Of a DNA stretch of 64,000 nt, positions 59,220 to 64,000 are shown piece by piece. The translations under genes and the position numbers were made by a program. Each line of letters begins with the position of its first letter. Positions within the stretch are counted from its first letter, which is position 1. This DNA is from Streptomyces sp. NBC_01298 (GTDB taxonomy: Bacteria; Actinomycetota; Actinomycetes; Streptomycetales; Streptomycetaceae). The stretch covers positions 3,472,001 through 3,536,000 of the forward strand of contig NZ_CP108414.1 in the NCBI RefSeq assembly GCF_035978755.1, in the 5' to 3' direction. The notes beneath the pieces were generated by a model, which searched no databases, was not told the origin of the DNA, and worked only from the letters and a program-made list of their open reading frames with translations.

Positions 59220-60536
59220 CTACAGGTTCTCCAGCATCTCGGTGACCAGCGCGGCGATCGGGGAGCGCTCGGACCGCGTCAGCGTGATGTGCGCGAAGAG
59301 CGGATGCCCCTTCAGCTTCTCGACCACGGCGACGACTCCGTCGTACCGGCCGACCCGCAGGTTGTCCCGCTGGGCCACGTCGTGGGTGAGAACCACCCGC
59401 GAATTGGCCCCGATCCGGGACAGAACGGTCAGCAGGACATTGCGCTCCAGGGACTGCGCCTCGTCCACGATCACGAACGCGTCGTGCAGCGAGCGGCCGC
59501 GGATGTGCGTGAGCGGCAGGACCTCCAGCATCCCCCGGTTCAGCACCTCCTCGATGACCGCGCGCCCGGCGACCGCCGAGAGGGTGTCGAACACCGCCTG
59601 GGCCCAAGGGCTCATCTTCTCGCCGGCGTCCCCGGGGAGGTAGCCGAGGTCCTGCCCGCCGACCGCGTACAGCGGCCGGAAGACCATCACCTTCTGATGC
59701 TGCCTCCGCTCGAGTACGGCCTCCAGCCCCGCGCACAGCGCCAGCGCCGACTTTCCGGTGCCGGCCCGGCCGCCCATCGAGATGATCCCGATCTCGGGGT
59801 CGAGCAGGAGGTCGAGGGCGATCCGCTGCTCGGCGCTGCGGCCGTGCAGCCCGAAGGCCTCGCGGTCGCCCCGTACGAGCTTCACGTTGCCGTCGGCCGT
59901 GACCCGGCCGAGCGCCTTGCCGCGCTCGGACTGGAGGACCAGACCGGTGTGCACGGGAAGTTCCGCGGCCTCCGGCACGTAGAGCCGCTCCTCGGAGAAG
60001 AGCAGGTCCACCTGTTCCCCGGAGAGCGCCAGCTCGGTCATGCCGGTCCAGCCGGCATCGGTGATCGCGAGCTCCGCGCGGTACTCCTCGGCCATCAGCC
60101 CCACGGAGGAGGCCTTGATGCGCAGGGGAAGATCCTTCGAGACGACCGTGACGTCGTAGCCCTCGGCCTGGAGGTTGCGCGCGACCGCGAGGATCCGCGA
60201 ATCGTTGTCCCCCAGCCTGAAGCCCGCGGGCAGGACGCTCTGGTCGGAGTGGTTGAGCTCGACGCGCAGGGTGCCGCCCAGATCGCCCAGCGGGATGGGT
60301 GCGTCGAGGCGACCATGGAGGACCCGGAACTCGTCGAGCAGCCGCAGGGCCTGACGGGCGAAGTAACCGAGTTCGGGATGGTGCCTCTTTGCCTCCAGCT
60401 CGGTGATCACCACGATCGGGAGCACGACCTCGTGCTCGTCGAATCGGGAGATCGCGTTGGGGTCTGCCAGCAGGACGCTGGTGTCGAGGACGTAGGTCCG
60501 CCTGTCGGGCAGGCGGCTCTTAGTGCTGGTCACCAC
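59220..60536 (-). CDS. PIN domain-PhoH family ATPase
   Basis: A 438-residue two-domain protein. The PIN domain (about 10-150) has acidic residues at Asp18 and Asp25 ([12 protein letters not shown]), the Glu of ITELEAKR and the Asp pair in [12 protein letters not shown]. The PhoH domain (about 240-438) has Walker [13 protein letters not shown], Walker [10 protein letters not shown] and [14 protein letters not shown]-PhoH proteins of this type (PhoH2) couple RNA cleavage to an RNA helicase activity. Start chosen at the GTG at 60536 ([10 protein letters not shown]); the frame is open upstream to 60851 without a ribosome site. A 418-base region separates it from the next gene. Confidence 0.95.
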   Translation of the reverse strand: MVTSTKSRLPDRRTYVLDTSVLLADPNAISRFDEHEVVLPIVVITELEAKRHHPELGYFARQALRLLDEFRVLHGRLDAPIPLGDLGGTLRVELNHSDQSVLPAGFRLGDNDSRILAVARNLQAEGYDVTVVSKDLPLRIKASSVGLMAEEYRAELAITDAGWTGMTELALSGEQVDLLFSEERLYVPEAAELPVHTGLVLQSERGKALGRVTADGNVKLVRGDREAFGLHGRSAEQRIALDLLLDPEIGIISMGGRAGTGKSALALCAGLEAVLERRQHQKVMVFRPLYAVGGQDLGYLPGDAGEKMSPWAQAVFDTLSAVAGRAVIEEVLNRGMLEVLPLTHIRGRSLHDAFVIVDEAQSLERNVLLTVLSRIGANSRVVLTHDVAQRDNLRVGRYDGVVAVVEKLKGHPLFAHITLTRSERSPIAALVTEMLENL

Positions 60537-60954
60537 GGAAGGACGTACCCCCTCGGAAGAGGTCGGGCCATGAAGACCGGACCGGTCATCGGCACCCCTG
60601 CGCGGGCCGACTTCCGGCCCTCCACTCCGTCCGTGCGAGCCGCACGTGCGTCCTGGTGCAAAGGGCCTCCCGGGCGGACGACCCCATGCCGTCCGCTGAG
60701 ACTCGACACCCGTGGATCGGGCGTCGACCTGCAAGGGATATTCCCCGAATGGGTCCAGCCATGCCATGGCATATGACGGACGCTCGGTGAATCCCTGGTG
60801 AAGGCCCCGCGCGGAGGGTCCCAGGGGGCGGGCGCTGCCGTACGGGAACACGCGTACGGCGCGCCACGGAGGAGTCCGGGCGCGCCGTGAGGTGCCGAGG
60901 GAGTATCAGAGACCCGCAGGTCAGGTGCCGTAAGGGGTGGCCCTGGCGGACGGG
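60537..60954. other. 418-base region without a gene
   Basis: Between the PhoH start and the isoprenyl transferase end. It holds the perfect 12-bp palindrome ATGCCATGGCAT (60761-60772), about 225 bases before the PhoH start, and relatively A/T-rich sequence around it. No convincing small ORF with a ribosome site was seen. Probably the promoter and leader of the PhoH gene plus the 3' region of the transferase gene. Confidence 0.5.
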
Positions 60955-61728
60955 TCAGCTGCCGTAGCGCCGGTGGCGGGCGGCGTAGTCGCGCAGGGCG
61001 CGCAGGAAGTCGACCTTGCGGAAGGCCGGCCAGAAGACCTCGCAGAAGTAGTACTCGGAGTGCGCGCTCTGCCACAGCATGAATCCGGACAGCCGCTGCT
61101 CCCCGCTGGTGCGGATCACCAGGTCCGGGTCGGGCTGGCCGCGCGTGTAGAGGTGCTCCGCGATGTGCTCGATGTCGAGGATCTCGGCGAGCTCCTCGAA
61201 GGAGGTGCCCTTCGAAGCGTGCTCCAGCAGGAGCGAGCGGACCGCGTCGGCGATCTCCTGGCGGCCGCCGTAGCCGACCGCGACGTTGACGAGTATCCCG
61301 TCGACGTCGCGCGTGGCCTCCATGGCCTCTTTCAGGACGCTCTGGGTCCCGGCGGGCAGGATGTCGAGGTTGCCGACGTGGTGGACGCGCCAGCGGCCGT
61401 CGGAGGCGAGGCCCCGGACGGTGTTCTCGATGATGTTGAGCAGCGGGCGGAGTTCGACCTCGGGCCGGTCCAGGTTGTCCGTGGAGAGCATCCACAGGGT
61501 GACGACCTCGACGTCCGTCTCGGAGCACCAGCCCAGCATCTCGGAGATCTTGTCGGCGCCGGCCTGGTGGCCCTGGACCGTGGTGCCTCCGGCGGCCTTG
61601 GCCCAGCGGCGGTTGCCGTCCAGGATCACACCGATGTGCTTGGGCGTCTCGTCATGGTCGATGCGGCCTTCCACCCGGCGTGCGTAGAGCCTGTACACAG
61701 GACGGCGTACCAGGTCGCGCAGCTTCAC
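60955..61728 (-). CDS. uppS: isoprenyl transferase (cis-prenyltransferase)
   Basis: A 257-residue cis-prenyltransferase making undecaprenyl-type diphosphate, the carrier for peptidoglycan and other glycans. Motifs are VILDGNRRWA (Asp37 binds Mg and the allylic diphosphate), TLWMLSTDN and RTSGEQRLSGFMLWQ with SEYYF. The GTG start at 61728 follows GGAAGATC. Streptomyces often has several such genes, so the exact product length is uncertain; the symbol is used for the family. Confidence 0.93.
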   Translation of the reverse strand: MKLRDLVRRPVYRLYARRVEGRIDHDETPKHIGVILDGNRRWAKAAGGTTVQGHQAGADKISEMLGWCSETDVEVVTLWMLSTDNLDRPEVELRPLLNIIENTVRGLASDGRWRVHHVGNLDILPAGTQSVLKEAMEATRDVDGILVNVAVGYGGRQEIADAVRSLLLEHASKGTSFEELAEILDIEHIAEHLYTRGQPDPDLVIRTSGEQRLSGFMLWQSAHSEYYFCEVFWPAFRKVDFLRALRDYAARHRRYGS

Positions 61729-61866
61729 GATCTTCCAGCCCCTCCGAGCGATACCCCCATGCGGAATGCGGTGGTCCCCCCCAAGTCCGCAGACCGCCAC
61801 ATTACTGCGCGACGGGATCCGGCATCCAACTCGGTCCTGTCACAAGTCCGTGATAGGGAGGACAAC

Positions 61867-62904
61867 GTGACTGAAAACAATCCCTATCGGGCAGAGCCCT
61901 CGCGCTACGACTCCATGGAGTACCGGCGCACCGGCCGCAGTGGCCTCAAGCTCCCCGCGATCTCCCTCGGCCTCTGGCACAACTTCGGCGACGACAAGTC
62001 CCTCGGGTCCCAGCGGACGATCCTGCGCCGGGCCTTCGACCTCGGCGTCACCCACTTCGACCTGGCCAACAACTACGGCCCGCCCCCCGGCTCGGCCGAG
62101 CTGAACTTCGGCAAGATCTTCGCGCAGGACTTCGCGTCCCACCGCGAGGAGCTGGTCCTGTCCACCAAGGCCGGCTACCTCATGCACGAGGGGCCGTACG
62201 GCGAGTGGGGCAGCCGCAAGTACCTGCTCGGGTCCCTGGACTCCTCGCTGAAGCGGATGGGCGTCGACTACGTCGACATCTTCTACTCGCACCGCTTCGA
62301 CCCGGAGACCCCGCTGGAGGAGACCATGGGCGCGCTGGCGTCCGCGGTCCAGCAGGGCAAGGCGCTCTACGTGGGCGTGTCCTCGTACACCGCCGAGCAG
62401 ACGGCCGAGGCGGCCCGGCTGCTGAAGGAGATGGGGATCCGTCCCCTCATCCACCAGCCCTCGTACTCCATGATCAACCGCTGGACGGAGGACGACGGCC
62501 TGCTGGACACCCTGGAGGAGGCCGGCATGGGCTGCATCTCCTTCGTGCCGCTCGCGCAGGGCCTGCTGACCGGCAAGTACCTCAAGGGCATCCCGGAGGG
62601 CTCGCGGGCCACGCAGGGCAAGTCCCTCAACCCGGACCTGCTGTCGGACGAGGTCGTGCGCCGGCTCAACGGGCTGAACGAGATCGCGGCGCGGCGCGGA
62701 CAGACGCTGGCCCAGCTCGCGCTCAACTGGGTGCTGCGGGACGAGCGGATGACCTCGGCTCTGATCGGCGCGTCGAGCGTGAAGCAGCTCGAGGAGAACG
62801 TGGCTTCCCTGGCCGGCGCACCGCTGTCGGACGCGGAGCTGAAGGAGATCGACTCCTTCGCGGTATCCACCCCCGGCGCCAACATCTGGGCCCAGCGGGG
62901 CTGA
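61867..62904 (+). CDS. aldo/keto reductase (L-glyceraldehyde-3-phosphate reductase type)
   Basis: A 345-residue NADPH-dependent reductase of the AKR14/YghZ-like group. The catalytic residues are Asp and Tyr in THFDLANNYG, Lys in VLSTKAGY and His in FYSHRFD. Other motifs are PLEETMGALASAVQQGKALY and GVSSYTAEQ. YghZ-type enzymes reduce L-glyceraldehyde 3-phosphate and methylglyoxal. GGGAGGA before the GTG at 61867 sets the start. Divergent from the transferase gene; a terminator follows. Confidence 0.95.
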   Translation: MTENNPYRAEPSRYDSMEYRRTGRSGLKLPAISLGLWHNFGDDKSLGSQRTILRRAFDLGVTHFDLANNYGPPPGSAELNFGKIFAQDFASHREELVLSTKAGYLMHEGPYGEWGSRKYLLGSLDSSLKRMGVDYVDIFYSHRFDPETPLEETMGALASAVQQGKALYVGVSSYTAEQTAEAARLLKEMGIRPLIHQPSYSMINRWTEDDGLLDTLEEAGMGCISFVPLAQGLLTGKYLKGIPEGSRATQGKSLNPDLLSDEVVRRLNGLNEIAARRGQTLAQLALNWVLRDERMTSALIGASSVKQLEENVASLAGAPLSDAELKEIDSFAVSTPGANIWAQRG

Positions 62905-62952
62905 CCTGCGCGTTCGCCCGGCCCTGTCCCGAGACTGCGCGGGAACGAAAAA

Positions 62953-62987
62953 CGGGCCGGTCCGTGGGGGGGATACGGACCGGCCCG
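62953..62987 (+). terminator. terminator of the aldo/keto reductase gene
   Basis: CGGGCCGGTCCGT and its perfect complement form a 13-bp stem with a nine-base G-rich loop, 48 bases after the stop. Between here and 63232 I see no gene and no other clear element. Confidence 0.88.
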
Positions 62988-63232
62988 AGGGGGGGGTTCC
63001 ACCATAACCCTTCGTAAAGCCTGCTGCGCGCATCACCGCGACACGATTACGCTCCGCAGCCACCCGGGAGCACTCCGCAGAGCCGGGAGGGCCCCACAGG
63101 CCTTGCGGGGGCCCGGCACACGCCCGTACGGACCAACCTGCGGCCGTCCCTCCCCCGGGGGACCCGGTCGGGTGCACCGGCTTGACGCCGAAGGCCGGAT
63201 CCGGGGGCGGGGCGCACCCTAGGGTGGCCCGC

Positions 63233-63676
63233 ATGGGGAACAGGGAGCGGTGGCACGACGGCCCGGGGACGCTCTACGTCGACCGGGGGCGGGCGGGGCG
63301 CCCGGAGGCGCCGGGGCTGCCCGCGGAGGTGCCGGAGGCGCCCGTGGAGGTGCCGGAGGCGCCCGTGGAGGTGCCGGTGGAGGTGGCCGCCTCCTACCGG
63401 GCCCGCACGCGCGGTCTGCTCGGACGGGACGGGATCGAAGGGGCCATGCTCCTCACCCCGGCGTCGAGCGTGCACACCTTCCGGATGCGCTTCGCCATCG
63501 ACGTGGCCCACCTCGACCGCCGGCTCACCGTCATCGCGCTGACCACCATGCCCCCCGGCCGGCTCGGTCTCCCCCGGCTGCGCGCCCGCCACGTCCTGGA
63601 GGCCGAGGCCGGAGCCATGGCCGGCTGGGGGCTGCGCGTCGGGTCCACCCTGCGGGTCCGTCTCACCGCCCGCTAG
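63233..63676 (+). CDS. DUF192 protein
   Basis: A 147-residue protein of the DUF192 beta-sandwich family. A repeated Glu/Val/Pro linker (VPEAPVEVPEAPVEV, about 30-50) joins a short head to the domain: ARTRGLLGRDGIEGAMLL, HTFRMRFAIDVAHLD and HVLEAEAGAMAGWGLRVGS are the family marks. No signal peptide is seen, although many relatives are secreted. The linker is encoded by 21-base repeats and may vary in length. AGGGTGG before the ATG. Function unknown. Confidence 0.88.
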   Translation: MGNRERWHDGPGTLYVDRGRAGRPEAPGLPAEVPEAPVEVPEAPVEVPVEVAASYRARTRGLLGRDGIEGAMLLTPASSVHTFRMRFAIDVAHLDRRLTVIALTTMPPGRLGLPRLRARHVLEAEAGAMAGWGLRVGSTLRVRLTAR

Positions 63677-63735
63677 GCGCCACCCCGCGCCGGCGGTAGG
63701 TTGGGGCGGTTGAGCTGGGGTGGCAGGGGAGCGGC

Positions 63736-64000
63736 ATGACCGAGAACGCGCGCGTCAAAGCGCTGGAGCAGATCATGCCGGCGACCCACGGGGCCGACGA
63801 GGACATCGACTGGCAGGCGGCCGAGGCCGTCTGGGGCAGCCGGTTCCCCTCCGATTACGTGGCCTTCATGGGCCGCTTCGGCGCGGGCTCGATCAACGGC
63901 GAGGCCAGCGTGCTGCTTCCGCTGCCCAAGCCCGGACTCCAGTGGGATCCGGCACAGATGACGGAGGAGACGGGCAACGCCCGCCAGGTCTGGGAGGCGG
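63736..64000 (+). CDS. SMI1/KNR4-family protein, N-terminal part
   Basis: Starts at an ATG preceded by AGGGGAG and stays open to the right edge (88 full codons). The peptide begins MTENARVKALEQIMPATHGA and shows the SMI1/KNR4 layout: AAEAVWGSRFPSDYVAFMGR, FGAGSINGEASVLLP and a following acidic stretch. Such proteins serve as immunity proteins against toxins or as general binding modules; no toxin gene is visible within the window. Confidence 0.8.
   Translation, partial: MTENARVKALEQIMPATHGADEDIDWQAAEAVWGSRFPSDYVAFMGRFGAGSINGEASVLLPLPKPGLQWDPAQMTEETGNARQVWEA

Overview
The window is a stretch of linear-chromosome-type Streptomyces DNA, or that of a very close relative. GC is very high, GTG and TTG starts are common, hairpin terminators lack U-tracts, and there are genes for a WhiB-family regulator, polyphosphate glucokinase, a mycothiol-type DinB-like protein and DUF1707 and DUF4245 proteins. 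Two rare TTA leucine codons are also present. The order oxyR-ahpC-ahpD, the fumarase genes, wblI-glpX and xseA/xseB-ispH-ppgK-ychF is, as I recall it, that of the conserved core of the S. coelicolor chromosome. Accessory genes are interspersed. I found no rRNA, tRNA, CRISPR array or intact insertion sequence.

Left part (1-13.2 kb), mostly export and surface functions. It holds a cut-off GntR regulator, a membrane protein of the DUF4190/septum-formation type, a subtilisin-like protease with a TTA codon in its signal peptide, a PLP enzyme, an EamA exporter and a small unknown gene bounded by short inverted repeats. A unit of two membrane-anchored esterases and an S1 protease follows, then a MarR/SMP-30 divergent pair with a clear operator. 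The block ends in a gene graveyard (11.1-13.15 kb): pieces of a response regulator on both strands, a frameshifted PucR regulator and a headless Uma2 nuclease joined to it.

Poly-gamma-glutamate-type locus (13.2-21.1 kb). A minus-strand operon reads capA, a four-helix protein with two extracytoplasmic regions and two HAMP domains, capB, capC and an NlpC/P60 hydrolase. An unrecognised anchored protein is transcribed divergently, with only 21 bp between the start codons. CapA, CapB and CapC define a polyglutamate-like polymer machine; the other three proteins are the most promising undescribed parts of the window.

Core block (21.2-47.3 kb). It includes ychF, a DUF6542-like membrane protein, ppgK, ispH, an APC permease, xseA/xseB, a RutE-like nitroreductase, a DUF4245 protein, glpX and wblI. 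It continues with a DinB-like protein, a DUF1707 protein, class I fumarase, a Zn-ribbon protein, GDPD, an SGNH hydrolase with ricin lectin, fumC and a DUF402 protein. A GAF-SpoIIE-ATPase phosphatase with a TTA codon, a class A PBP, an SPFH protein with a ribbon-helix-helix partner and an anchored cyclophilin complete it.

Right part (47.4-64 kb). It holds a DUF2079 membrane protein, a padR-ABC-FtsX operon with its operator and a leaderless start, divergent oxyR/ahpCD, and two paralogous anchored proteins behind an AI-2E family transporter. These are followed by a secreted transglycosylase-like protein, a PIN-PhoH ATPase, an isoprenyl transferase, an aldo/keto reductase, a DUF192 protein and a cut-off SMI1/KNR4 protein. 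Central carbon metabolism (two fumarases, FBPase, glucokinase), peroxide defence and envelope assembly (PBP, UPP synthase, polyglutamate machine, esterases) are the main themes.
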